NCBI GenBank assembly: GCA_015295835.1
Contig: DVEG01000003.1
Span: 62,001 to 126,000 of the forward strand
Reading direction: 5' to 3'
DNA from: Oscillatoriaceae cyanobacterium M7585_C2015_266
GTDB taxonomy: Bacteria > Cyanobacteriota > Cyanobacteriia > Cyanobacteriales > Oscillatoriaceae
Length of the DNA: 64,000 nucleotides
Part shown: positions 8,482 through 16,888 of the stretch, one piece after another
How positions within the stretch are numbered: position 1 is the stretch's first letter
Layout of the letters: each line of letters starts with the position of its first letter
The notes under the pieces: model-generated
Seen by the model: the letters and a program-made list of their open reading frames with translations, nothing else
Database searches by the model: none
What the model was told of the DNA's origin: nothing
Position numbers and translations under genes: made by a program

Positions 8482-10617
8482 ATGGATGAACAGACTAAAA
8501 AGACTTTTAATGTAGGGCGGGATGTACCCAGAGACTACGATACAGATTCAGATTTAGTAGAGTATCTGAAAGAAAAGCGCCGCGAAAGCATAAATAGTAG
8601 CCAGTTAGAGGAAGGGGCAAAAGGAGAAGAGGAAGAGAGAGAGAGTGATTTATTTTCTGACATAGAGATAGAAAAAGATTGGTTTAGCGAAGAGCGATCG
8701 CTTTTAAACCAGCCTGAAACTACTGCGAGTGAATCCAAGGATAATAATATCAAACCAAAAAAACTTTTTTCTGTTTTTCCCCTAAACTTTGACTTTTTCC
8801 AGAGAAGAAAAGCGAACGAAAAATCGCGGCGGGAGCAACAAGAAGCGCCGGGAGACTATGCCACTGTTTCAGAGGTGGAAAAAGACGAAGGCGAAACAGA
8901 TATGGCGCCAATAGCAAACCGAATTATAGAGATAGGTATAAGCGAGGGAGCAGATGAAATATACTTCGAGCCGCAGGCAGACAGTTTTATAATTCGCATG
9001 AGAAAAGACGGAATACTGCAAGAACCGTTAACCGAATTGCCGGAACAAATAACTTCAGAGCTGCTATTATTTTTGAAAAAGTTAGCGGAATTAGACAGAG
9101 AGAAAAAACAGGTACCGCAACAAGGCAGATTCAGTCAAATTTTTCAAGGGCGAAACCGCGACTTTTTACTCAGTACCTTACCAAGCCGCTACGGAGAGCG
9201 GGCGATATTGAAGATTTTAGGTAATGCAGAAATTGAGGGAGGTTTGGAAAATTTTATCTCTGATTCAGAAACCCTGCACGTGATTAGGAAAATAATCGCC
9301 CGCCCATATGGAATGATTTTAATAGTAGGGCCATCAGAATCGGGGAAAACAACAACGATTGCAGCAGCATTAGCAGAGCGTGCTAATCCGGGCACTAATA
9401 TTTTTACAGTAGAAGAGCCGATAGAATATAATTTGCCTGGAGTAATACAAGTAGAAGTCAAAGCAAATCAGGGGATGGACTTTGCCGCCACATTGCAGTC
9501 GGTACTGCGGGAAAAATCGGCAGCAATTTTTGTGGGAGATATTGGCAACCGAGCAACTGCTCAAATGAGTGTAGAGGCAGCTTTTGGGCGCTTGGTAATA
9601 GCAAGTTTGCAAGCGCCGGATGCAGCGGGAGCGATCGCTCGTTTAAAAGCAATGGGAATAGAACAGGAACTAATTGCCAACGTTGTCATTGGGATTATCA
9701 ACCAGCGGCTAGTGCGGCGGCTGTGTAAAGAATGTTGTATTCCTTACCAGCCAACAGCAGAGGAATTAACAGCTTTTGGTTTGTTTTCCAATACGGCGCG
9801 GGATATTGGGTTTTCTACCGTATACAAAGCGGCAACTATTCCACTAAAAGAACGCTCAGAGGCGCAGCGCAACGGCAAACTTTGCCCGCACTGTCATGGT
9901 GTAGGCTATTCTGGGCGAATTGGAGTGTTTGAAGTAATGCCGATAACCGAATCATTAAAATCAGCGATCGCGCGCGGCAGTTTTGCAGAAGAAAGCAAAA
10001 AAATTGCTGTAGAAGAAGGGATGACAACCCTATTCGATTATAGCTTAGATTTAGTATTAAAGGGAGAGACATCTTTTGAAGAATTCGAGCGAGTGATATT
10101 AGCTGAATCTCCCTTATCTTACCAGCTTCGCTATTCACGAAAATTGCGCGAACAAATAAAAAGCCCGCAACAGCAACTTCAGGAAATAAAGAGTTTACGA
10201 CAACGACTAGAGGAAGTCGAGAAAGAAAAAGAAAATCTGATGAAAGCATTAGAGAGACAGAAAGCAGAAATCAAGGAACAGAGAACGCTCGAAGTGTTTC
10301 AAGAGTTGTTAAAGATTCTCGATAGTTTCGAGAAGGCGAAAGGGCAAATAAAACTGAAAACAGAACGAGAAATAGCCATTCACAAGGGTTATCAAGGGAT
10401 TTACCGACAATTGGAAATAGCATTAAAAAATATCGGGATTTCAGTGATAGAAGTAGAAGGGAAAAAATTTAATCCTGAGCTACACGAAATAGTCGAGCAA
10501 GAAGTTACAGAAAAATATGCTCCGGGAACAGCGATCGCAGAAATAAGGAGGGGATATGTATTAGGCGATCGCGTTTTACGCCGTGCGCAGATAAAAATAG
10601 CAACGCGGGAGGAATAG
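8482..10617 (+). CDS. PilB/GspE-like secretion ATPase fused to a C-terminal GrpE domain
   Basis: A 711-residue fusion. Residues 1-150 are charged and low-complexity. About 155-550 match the PilB/GspE ATPase of type IV pilus and type II secretion systems: the Walker A variant GPSESGKTTT starts at 283, and the zinc-type cysteines are C415/C418/C419 and CPHC at 468-471, followed by GYSGRIGVFEVM. Some key residues differ: the Walker B region reads VGDIGN (usually GEIRD) near 353, and the His-box histidine (usually THTND) is replaced in SLQAPDAAGAIARL. A coiled coil at about 565-605 leads into a GrpE-type end with FNPELHEIVEQEV, PGT and RRGYVLGDRVLRRA. GrpE is the nucleotide-exchange factor of DnaK. 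Weakened hydrolysis and a chaperone-linked role are inferences; the fusion itself is plain in one uninterrupted frame. Confidence 0.88.
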   Translation: MDEQTKKTFNVGRDVPRDYDTDSDLVEYLKEKRRESINSSQLEEGAKGEEEERESDLFSDIEIEKDWFSEERSLLNQPETTASESKDNNIKPKKLFSVFPLNFDFFQRRKANEKSRREQQEAPGDYATVSEVEKDEGETDMAPIANRIIEIGISEGADEIYFEPQADSFIIRMRKDGILQEPLTELPEQITSELLLFLKKLAELDREKKQVPQQGRFSQIFQGRNRDFLLSTLPSRYGERAILKILGNAEIEGGLENFISDSETLHVIRKIIARPYGMILIVGPSESGKTTTIAAALAERANPGTNIFTVEEPIEYNLPGVIQVEVKANQGMDFAATLQSVLREKSAAIFVGDIGNRATAQMSVEAAFGRLVIASLQAPDAAGAIARLKAMGIEQELIANVVIGIINQRLVRRLCKECCIPYQPTAEELTAFGLFSNTARDIGFSTVYKAATIPLKERSEAQRNGKLCPHCHGVGYSGRIGVFEVMPITESLKSAIARGSFAEESKKIAVEEGMTTLFDYSLDLVLKGETSFEEFERVILAESPLSYQLRYSRKLREQIKSPQQQLQEIKSLRQRLEEVEKEKENLMKALERQKAEIKEQRTLEVFQELLKILDSFEKAKGQIKLKTEREIAIHKGYQGIYRQLEIALKNIGISVIEVEGKKFNPELHEIVEQEVTEKYAPGTAIAEIRRGYVLGDRVLRRAQIKIATREE

Positions 10618-10637
10618 AAAGCAAAATCACAAGCGCC

Positions 10638-10847
10638 ATGACAGAACTTAGACTGACTAAACCCGATTACCAGAGATTGGGTAATTACCAACAAATATCC
10701 GGAATTTACTCTCAGGGAGAATTAATCAGAATAAGTGATAGCATATATCATTCTTTATCGGGAGTAGGAGAGCAATTCCTACAGCCGGCACGCCGATTAC
10801 TTTCACTGGTACATTGCGCTCGTGCCGCGCACAAATGTGATTATTAA
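10638..10847 (+). CDS. small hypothetical protein downstream of the PilB-GrpE gene
   Basis: A 69-residue frame starts 20 bases after the PilB-GrpE stop and could be translated from the same transcript. The first 55 residues (from MTELRLTKPDYQRLGNY to QPARRLLSL) look protein-like. The last dozen (HCARAAHKCDY) look like random extension. I recognise no family. It may be a real small gene, a decayed one, or chance. Confidence 0.35.
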   Translation: MTELRLTKPDYQRLGNYQQISGIYSQGELIRISDSIYHSLSGVGEQFLQPARRLLSLVHCARAAHKCDY

Positions 10848-10883
10848 TACGGCGCTGCCTGAAGTTGTCTGTGTAGGTTATTG

Positions 10884-12110
10884 TTAGAATAGTAGCTGGG
10901 ATTGGGGGGTTGATGGATTAGGGGTATTTGTTGGCTGAATGGCAGGCGGGCAGTTAAAGATATTTCTCAGTTTTTCAGTGGCAGATTCTACTAATTTTCG
11001 GGAACCGTTTAAGTTGAGAATATTTTGAGTGTCGTCTGCGAGCGCTTCTAATCCCTTCCACGGGGGGAGAGAATTTTTCTTAGGAAAACAAAAGGCTTCT
11101 GCTTTTGATAGCGAGAAAGTGGCAGGGCGTTTTACTCCTAAACTGAATAAATAAGCTGCTGCTTGGCGGGCTGGTATTTTATTTGTAGAAATAGAGCGTG
11201 AAATTGTCTCTGATTCTACCTTCTCGACGGGGGCAATAAGGCTGACAACAATAGTACTGCCAACTCGCACGCCTTGCAAGCCACTGAATTGCAAAAGGTA
11301 ATTGATAATATTCTCTACTTGTTCGTTTTCAATATCGAGAGATATTTTTGCTTTTCGCCGCTCCGTCATCGCGTTATTTTGCAAGCGAGGTTCCTCGCGA
11401 AAAACTACCTTCATATCAATGGTATCGCCTAATAAATTCAGCACTTCTTCCAAGGGAACATCTCGCAATTGTAGCCGATTAATTTTCGTAGTTGTTCCCA
11501 GACGAATTGGAGCCGTTGGGGGAGCATTCAATGTTACAGTTGTTTCTCCGACTGAAAGCTCTACTTTTCCGGATAGGAGCGGCGATATACCGTTTTGGGG
11601 TATCACTTCTTTGCCATTAACTGTTACTTTTGAATCCGGTTGAATTGCATTTATATCTGTTCTTTTGCTTTCACTGTTTGTGCTTACTTGAAAGCTGAGG
11701 GCAATTCCTTTAGAATCTTGTCGGCTAATTTGGCTAACAGGTATACTCTCAGTGCCGCTTACGAGAATTAAAATACTATTTAGACTTCCCGGCATTACCG
11801 CAACGGAAGCAATTCCTGGCACAGGATTTTCTTTATAAAAACTGCTGCTTTCTGGTAAGCGCATTTGCATATTTTTTATTTCCACAGTCACGGTTTTGGC
11901 AAGATTAACAGTAAAAATTTCAGAAAGACGTTGAGGGCGATTATCATTGGATATTTCTAATACAATTTCAACCCCATTGTTGCCATTACTGATAGGATTG
12001 AGCTGCACGCCAGTTACAATAGCGATGCTCGCACGTACGGGAGAAGGCGCAACGACAATCGCCATACTTCCCACAACTACTGTACTCAATAATAAAAACG
12101 ATTTATTCAT
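10884..12110 (-). CDS. short PilQ-like protein: AMIN, N0 and N1 domains, no secretin barrel
   Basis: A 408-residue exported protein with a signal peptide ending near PVRASI. An AMIN domain (about 30-135; peptidoglycan or pole targeting in PilQ and AmiC) is followed by a linker. An N0/STN domain comes next (about 212-290; LQLRDVPLEEVLNLLGDTIDMKVVF, INYLLQFSGLQGVRVGSTIVV), and then an N1-like region with SRKLVESATEKLRNIF. A Pro/Thr/Asn tail ends the protein where a full PilQ would continue for 300 or more residues of beta-barrel. It therefore cannot form a pore alone. It may be a PilQ accessory protein, a periplasmic scaffold or a stable truncation. It is convergent with the PilB-GrpE gene and lies 43 bases downstream of the kinase gene on the same strand. 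Confidence 0.78.
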   Translation of the reverse strand: MNKSFLLLSTVVVGSMAIVVAPSPVRASIAIVTGVQLNPISNGNNGVEIVLEISNDNRPQRLSEIFTVNLAKTVTVEIKNMQMRLPESSSFYKENPVPGIASVAVMPGSLNSILILVSGTESIPVSQISRQDSKGIALSFQVSTNSESKRTDINAIQPDSKVTVNGKEVIPQNGISPLLSGKVELSVGETTVTLNAPPTAPIRLGTTTKINRLQLRDVPLEEVLNLLGDTIDMKVVFREEPRLQNNAMTERRKAKISLDIENEQVENIINYLLQFSGLQGVRVGSTIVVSLIAPVEKVESETISRSISTNKIPARQAAAYLFSLGVKRPATFSLSKAEAFCFPKKNSLPPWKGLEALADDTQNILNLNGSRKLVESATEKLRNIFNCPPAIQPTNTPNPSTPQSQLLF

Positions 12111-12153
12111 TTGTTTAAAAAATGCAAAATCAAGGAGTTCCGCAATATACTTA

Positions 12154-13971
12154 CTATAAGTTGCTTGGAATTGTCTTAAACCGCTCTGCTGAGCCTAAAG
12201 AATAATCATCTAAACTGAAATCTGCAAACGGCTTATTTACCAAACGCGAGCGCAGAGCTTCATCCAAAATAACCCCTTCAGATTTCTGCTTTACTCCTAT
12301 AATTATCAAACTCCTTTGATAGGAAGTTGCAGAGCGATCGCTCTGACAATCCTCTCCTATAAATTGCCCCAGATTTAACAAGCGATACCCTTTGACGCTG
12401 GCTACCTTTCCAAACAAACTTTTAGTTAAAAGCTGTATCTGTTTTGCCCTTTCAAATGCCCTGCGTTCCTCAACAGCCGGGTTCCCCTCACACGATGCTG
12501 TTCCGACAGAAATTATTTCCGTCGGGTTTTCCATAATCCTGTATATACCCTGTTCTTCCAGATAACTTTTTAATTCCTCAACATTAATTACTTTATCATT
12601 ATGTTCTATTTGATAACTGCTGCCAAATTTCCACTTATATTCTATCGACAAAATTGCTACATTAAATTCAGCGGTTCTACCTTTGCTATCCGTACCTTTC
12701 TCATAAGGAAAATAATCGATTTTACCTTTTCTTTGCGGGGCTTGCCCATATGCTCGTTTCACTCGCGGCAAGCACTCTTTAGACGAGGAATTCCAACATT
12801 TAATAGTCGGTTGCAGCACAGCTAAAGTTGTCAGACAAAATAAGGGCAGCAGCACCCCCAACAACACCAAAAGCGGAATTTTACTATTTTGCGGCTGAGA
12901 TTGTGTCGGCGGTGACGAGAAGAGATTGCGCAGTGTATCCCCAAGAAATATCCACCATGCTATTAGCGCTAATACTATCCACCAAAGGGGATATTTTTTT
13001 TCCTGGGAGGTTGGCTGCGGCAAGGGTTGCCATCTTTTCAGCCCGCCTACCACATTTACAGTTTCTGCTAATTCGATTTCTATTTCTCTGAGCCGCTGTA
13101 ACATTGCCTGAGTATTAGCAGGGCGTTTATCTATTTGCGGCTCCATCAGCCAATCGACAAAATCTAATACTAATGGCGAAATGTGAGAGGCATAAGGGCG
13201 CCAATTTAAAGTATCATTATGTGCATCGTACATATCTAAGGGGTACCGCCCTGTCATCAATTGCACGAAAGTGCGCCCCAATGCAAAGAAATCCGATTGC
13301 GGCACGGCTTGCCCATTAGCTTGTTCAGGTGGGGTATAACCGCGCGAAAAAATTGCTGTGAGCGGATTGCCGTTTTTGCGGGCTGCCATATAAGTATATG
13401 TCATTTCTCTTGCCGTGCCAAAATCAATTAACACCAATTGCCCGTTTTGTCTGAGCATGATGTTAGATGGCTTGATATCGCGGTGAAAATATTTATGACT
13501 GTGGATGAGATGTAAGATTTCTGTTAGTTGTTTTAACCAGGCGAGCGCTTGCTCTTGATTGATGGGGCGATTTCCCCGTTGCTGCAGCCATTCCTGCAAA
13601 TTTAGACCATCTATTTTTTCCATGACTATGCAGTGCAGCATAGGGCCATTTCGTGTAGAAAATGTAAAATATCCCTCTTCTTTGGGAATACCGGGATGGT
13701 TTAACTGCCCTAACACTACCGCTTCTTGCTGGAATAATTCGACGGCTTTAGAGTTTTCATTCAGTTCATCTTTGAGAACTTTGAGGATTTTGGGCACTCC
13801 TGCTTCTTCGACTTCGTAGATTTTGCCAAATCCGCTTTTATCACTTAGTATTTTCTTGACGCGGTATCTCCCGCCGATGAGCAATTCGGAACCGCAGCTC
13901 TGACAGAAGCGGTGATTGTTGTTAGCTGGGTTTTCGGGTTGTGGACATTTGGGGTTGATGCACAAGCTCAT
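12154..13971 (-). CDS. zinc-ribbon Ser/Thr protein kinase with two membrane segments and a C-terminal domain
   Basis: A 605-residue Hanks-type kinase. The N-terminal zinc ribbon has C4, C9, C23 and C26, a layout common in cyanobacterial SpkB-type kinases. The kinase domain (about 35-300) shows SGFGKIYEV (glycine loop), a catalytic Lys near 64, HRDIKPSNIM, IDFGTA and TPPEQ, so it should be active. Two hydrophobic segments follow (WWIVLALIAWWIFLG and IPLLVLLGVLLPLFCLTTLAVL). The last 220 residues carry ISVGTASCEG, EERRAFERAKQI and SYQRSLIIIGV, which resembles a domain seen in other cyanobacterial proteins and is loosely OmpA-like. Two membrane passes would place this domain back in the cytoplasm. 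Its target is unknown; the PilQ-like gene downstream may be in the same operon. Confidence 0.87.
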   Translation of the reverse strand: MSLCINPKCPQPENPANNNHRFCQSCGSELLIGGRYRVKKILSDKSGFGKIYEVEEAGVPKILKVLKDELNENSKAVELFQQEAVVLGQLNHPGIPKEEGYFTFSTRNGPMLHCIVMEKIDGLNLQEWLQQRGNRPINQEQALAWLKQLTEILHLIHSHKYFHRDIKPSNIMLRQNGQLVLIDFGTAREMTYTYMAARKNGNPLTAIFSRGYTPPEQANGQAVPQSDFFALGRTFVQLMTGRYPLDMYDAHNDTLNWRPYASHISPLVLDFVDWLMEPQIDKRPANTQAMLQRLREIEIELAETVNVVGGLKRWQPLPQPTSQEKKYPLWWIVLALIAWWIFLGDTLRNLFSSPPTQSQPQNSKIPLLVLLGVLLPLFCLTTLAVLQPTIKCWNSSSKECLPRVKRAYGQAPQRKGKIDYFPYEKGTDSKGRTAEFNVAILSIEYKWKFGSSYQIEHNDKVINVEELKSYLEEQGIYRIMENPTEIISVGTASCEGNPAVEERRAFERAKQIQLLTKSLFGKVASVKGYRLLNLGQFIGEDCQSDRSATSYQRSLIIIGVKQKSEGVILDEALRSRLVNKPFADFSLDDYSLGSAERFKTIPSNL

Positions 13972-14333
13972 AAGTGGCAGCAGGAGAATTTTAATCTTAT
14001 ATTATATTATAGAGGCAATTTCTGTATCAATACTTTATCTTAGCAGCTTGCTTCTGCACTGTAAACAAAGCATGCAGCTTTTTTATTCTCCTTTTAGACA
14101 TATGAAAGGAGTTGTTAATATGATAATAATTCCATTAACACTTGCAGCAGGTGATACAAAAAGACTCAATATATAATTAAATATAGTAATTGGCTAAACA
14201 TGGCCACTATCTCCTTAGCCCAAGTTTACCGTGAGATTAACAATTGCTGATCAGATAGTAGCGATCGCAGCACGGCGTACTGGCGCTTTTATCACTAAAA
14301 CGTTCACTTAGGGTGTATTACTGGAGGTAAGTA
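13972..14333. other. divergent intergenic region
   Basis: About 360 bases, mostly AT-rich, between the divergent kinase and lysozyme-chimera genes. A HIP1-type GCGATCGC lies near 14263. The only clear signal is a strong ribosome-binding site (GGAGGT, 14323-14328) just before the ATG at 14334. No RNA gene or coding frame stands out. Confidence 0.4.
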
Positions 14334-15323
14334 ATGTACGTCAAAAAACAACTGAACAGATATGAAGGCGCCAGAGATTTTGACAAGGAGTTGATAAAGT
14401 TATGGGTACAGCAAAAGGCTCCTCACAAACGTCGCCCTTGTTGGGTAATAGCTAGGCAGTTTCAGACTTTTGTGAGAAAGCCCTTAGCACAAGTGACGGC
14501 AGAAGATGTCAGGGCATTTGCGCTCGCCCACAAAGCCCTGGGCATTCCCCCGGAGCAAGCGTTTAAAAGGCTATTGGCAGTAAAGTCTCTACTGACATTT
14601 GGCTATCGCCTAGGGGTATTGCCAATTAATATTCCAGAAGATCAGTGGCCGAAAATACGTCGCAAAAAACGTCTTGTTAAGAAAAATCTTCGGCTTTCTT
14701 TCGGGTTGGGTTTGGGATTAGGGCTGTGTATTTTTGGAATTGCAGCCAGCGCTCCGAAACTTTTCGCTAACGCACAAAATTCATCCAATTTTAAAATAGA
14801 AAACTGGCAAGAATCGATGATGTCAGCAGAAATGCGACAATTATACGCCCAGACAGAAGCTGCCCTTGAAAATGCCAATGTTAAAGCCTTTCTCGATACA
14901 ATCGCATGGGCGGAAGGCACAGCGGGAACCGATGGCTACCGCACTAAATATACAGGCTCAAAATTTACAGATTACAGTACACATCCTGAGCGTGTACAGT
15001 GTGCTATCTCGAACGGTAGGCAACTTTGTTCTAACGCCGCTGGCAGATATCAATTTTTAAAGTCAACTTATGAACGGATAGCGCAAAAACTAGGATTGCG
15101 CGATTTCAGCCCGCGCTCGCAAGATCTGGCAGCTGTCGAGTTAATTCGTGAACAAGACGCCCTCGAAGATATTCAAAAAGGAAATATCAAAACTGCCTTT
15201 AAAAAAGTATCTCCCATTTGGGCACACATTGAAGGAGCTGGCTACGGGCAACCTGAGTATTCTTTAGAAAAATTAGAGGAAGTATATTGGCAAGAGCGAA
15301 AAAAATATAATAGCCGCCGGTGA
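14334..15323 (+). CDS. chimera: recombinase-type SAM-like domain, membrane helix, GH104 (lambda R-type) lysozyme
   Basis: A 329-residue protein of three parts. Residues about 10-105 match the core-binding (SAM-like) domain at the N-terminus of XerC/XerD-type tyrosine recombinases, with FVRKPLAQVTAEDVRAFA and AFKRLLAVKSLLTFGYRLG. The catalytic recombinase domain is absent. A basic cluster (RRKKRLVKKN) precedes one hydrophobic helix (about 121-140), which predicts the N-terminus inside and the C-terminus in the periplasm. Residues about 182-320 match the phage lambda endolysin R family (GH104): IAWAEGT with probable catalytic E194, DYSTHP, SNAAGRYQFL, DFSPRSQD and GAGYGQPEYS. A good ribosome-binding site supports the start. 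The muramidase call is firm; why a DNA-recombinase domain is attached is unknown. Confidence 0.85.
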   Translation: MYVKKQLNRYEGARDFDKELIKLWVQQKAPHKRRPCWVIARQFQTFVRKPLAQVTAEDVRAFALAHKALGIPPEQAFKRLLAVKSLLTFGYRLGVLPINIPEDQWPKIRRKKRLVKKNLRLSFGLGLGLGLCIFGIAASAPKLFANAQNSSNFKIENWQESMMSAEMRQLYAQTEAALENANVKAFLDTIAWAEGTAGTDGYRTKYTGSKFTDYSTHPERVQCAISNGRQLCSNAAGRYQFLKSTYERIAQKLGLRDFSPRSQDLAAVELIREQDALEDIQKGNIKTAFKKVSPIWAHIEGAGYGQPEYSLEKLEEVYWQERKKYNSRR

Positions 15324-15404
15324 TTATAAACTAATTAAATATATAAAAAAATTATGTTGAAAAATTTTTCTAAAATAAATTATTTAACGATGGGAATATT
15401 TTAA

Positions 15405-15806
15405 ATGTTACACAAGTATAAAATAGCTATTTTTTTATTTGTTTTAAATTGGGGAGCAAATTCAACAGCAATTGCCCAACAAGTTGATACGAAAACAAAT
15501 TGTAGTAGATATATTTATGCAGGGGCTACTTTAAACAGCGCCCATATTTTATCTACAAATGCCAATTTCAATAGAAATCCCATTACCATTATCGAAGCCA
15601 CAGGATCGAAATGGTTAGGACGGTTTTCTGACACGGATGAAGTGATAAGCGGGACAATATCAGGTTCGGATTTTTCCTTGCAAAGGAGTTTTAATAAACA
15701 AGTATGGAGAGGAACGTGTTACGGTGGATACAGTAGCGGAATTTCGGGACAAGTGAGCGATAGTAATGTGCCTTCCCTGTTGGGTTCGTTTACGATTTAT
15801 CCTTAA
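15405..15806 (+). CDS. secreted hypothetical protein
   Basis: A 133-residue protein with a clear signal peptide (hydrophobic core IAIFLFVLNW, likely cleavage after STAIAQ). The mature part has two cysteines (in TNCSRY and GTCYGG) that could form a disulfide, and alternating short strands (GSKWLGRF, ISGTISGSDFSLQRS, SGQVSDS) suggesting a small beta-sandwich or barrel. I recognise no family. It lies 81 bases after the lysozyme chimera on the same strand and may be a partner in the cell envelope. Confidence 0.65.
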   Translation: MLHKYKIAIFLFVLNWGANSTAIAQQVDTKTNCSRYIYAGATLNSAHILSTNANFNRNPITIIEATGSKWLGRFSDTDEVISGTISGSDFSLQRSFNKQVWRGTCYGGYSSGISGQVSDSNVPSLLGSFTIYP

Positions 15807-15834
15807 AATAATCATAGCAGCGAGAGCAAAATGA

Positions 15835-16884
15835 ATGAAAATTCACATATTACCGTTTACTATCCGCAAGCGTTTTGCCCTGAGGATAAGTCGCGGCACC
15901 ACTGCTTTTACTGAAAATATTTGGGTAAAAATAGAACACGAAGGGATTGAAGGATGGGGAGAAGCTTCTCCTTTTTCTACGGGAGGCACTTGCCAAACAA
16001 CCGCAACTATTCTTGCGGCTTTGAAGCAAATCGCGCCAGTTTTGGAAAAATTCCATCCATGCGAGCGCCAACAGATAGAGCAACTTTTGACAGAATCTAG
16101 AAATAACTTTCCTTCAGCAGCCCGCGCCGCCATTGATACCGCTTTGCATGACTGGTTGGGTAAAAAAGTTGGTTTGCCCCTGTGGCAGATGTGGGGGCTT
16201 AATCGCAGCCGCATCACCCCGACATCTCTCACAGTCGGTATCAATACACCAGAAGGCGCTAGAAAAAGGGTGAGGGATTGGGCACAAGTCACCGACGTGC
16301 AATTTTTGAAAGTAAAACTCGGTTCACCCGACGGTATAGAAGCCGATTGCGCTATGATGGAAGCGGTAATCGCCGAAGCACCTGCCAACACAAAATTTAG
16401 TGTAGATGCCAATGGGGGTTGGAATTTGGAAGATGCGGCGATGATGTGCCAGTGGCTAGGCGAGCGCGGTATTGTTTATGTAGAACAGCCCCTACCGCCG
16501 GGAGAGGAGGAATACTTACCAGCCCTAAAAGCGCGCTCGCCCGTTCCCATTTTTGTCGATGAAAGCTGCTTCACCAGTCACGATATTCCCTACTTAGCCG
16601 AGCGCGTCAGCGGTGTCAATATCAAACTGATGAAAGCCGGCGGTTTAAGCGAAGTTACCCGCATCATCCATACAGCCAGAGCCTGCGGGCTGTCGGTAAT
16701 GTTCGGCTGCTATTCTGATAGTTCTTTAGCGAATACTGCAATGGCTCAACTCGCCCCCTTAGCCGACTATTTAGATTTAGACAGCCACCTAAATCTATTA
16801 GATGATCCTTTCACCGGGGCTACTCTAGAGAATGGCTGTCTGCTGCCGAATGATTTACCAGGATTGGGGGTAATTAAAAATTAA
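15835..16884 (+). CDS. dgcA: dipeptide epimerase / N-acetyl-D-glutamate racemase (enolase superfamily)
   Basis: A 349-residue muconate-lactonizing-type enolase enzyme. The general bases are K159 and K161 in FLKVKLGS and the Lys of NIKLMKAGG. The metal ligands are the Asp of FSVDANGGWN, the Glu of YVEQPLP and the Asp of FVDES. Homologs are annotated L-Ala-D/L-Glu epimerase (peptidoglycan recycling). However, the gene 5 bases downstream is a DUF1611 protein, and this pair matches DgcA/DgcN, in which DgcN acetylates D-glutamate and DgcA racemises N-acetyl-D-glutamate to the L form. The enzyme class is certain; the choice between the two substrates rests on the neighbour. Confidence 0.85.
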   Translation: MKIHILPFTIRKRFALRISRGTTAFTENIWVKIEHEGIEGWGEASPFSTGGTCQTTATILAALKQIAPVLEKFHPCERQQIEQLLTESRNNFPSAARAAIDTALHDWLGKKVGLPLWQMWGLNRSRITPTSLTVGINTPEGARKRVRDWAQVTDVQFLKVKLGSPDGIEADCAMMEAVIAEAPANTKFSVDANGGWNLEDAAMMCQWLGERGIVYVEQPLPPGEEEYLPALKARSPVPIFVDESCFTSHDIPYLAERVSGVNIKLMKAGGLSEVTRIIHTARACGLSVMFGCYSDSSLANTAMAQLAPLADYLDLDSHLNLLDDPFTGATLENGCLLPNDLPGLGVIKN

Positions 16885-16888
16885 TTTT

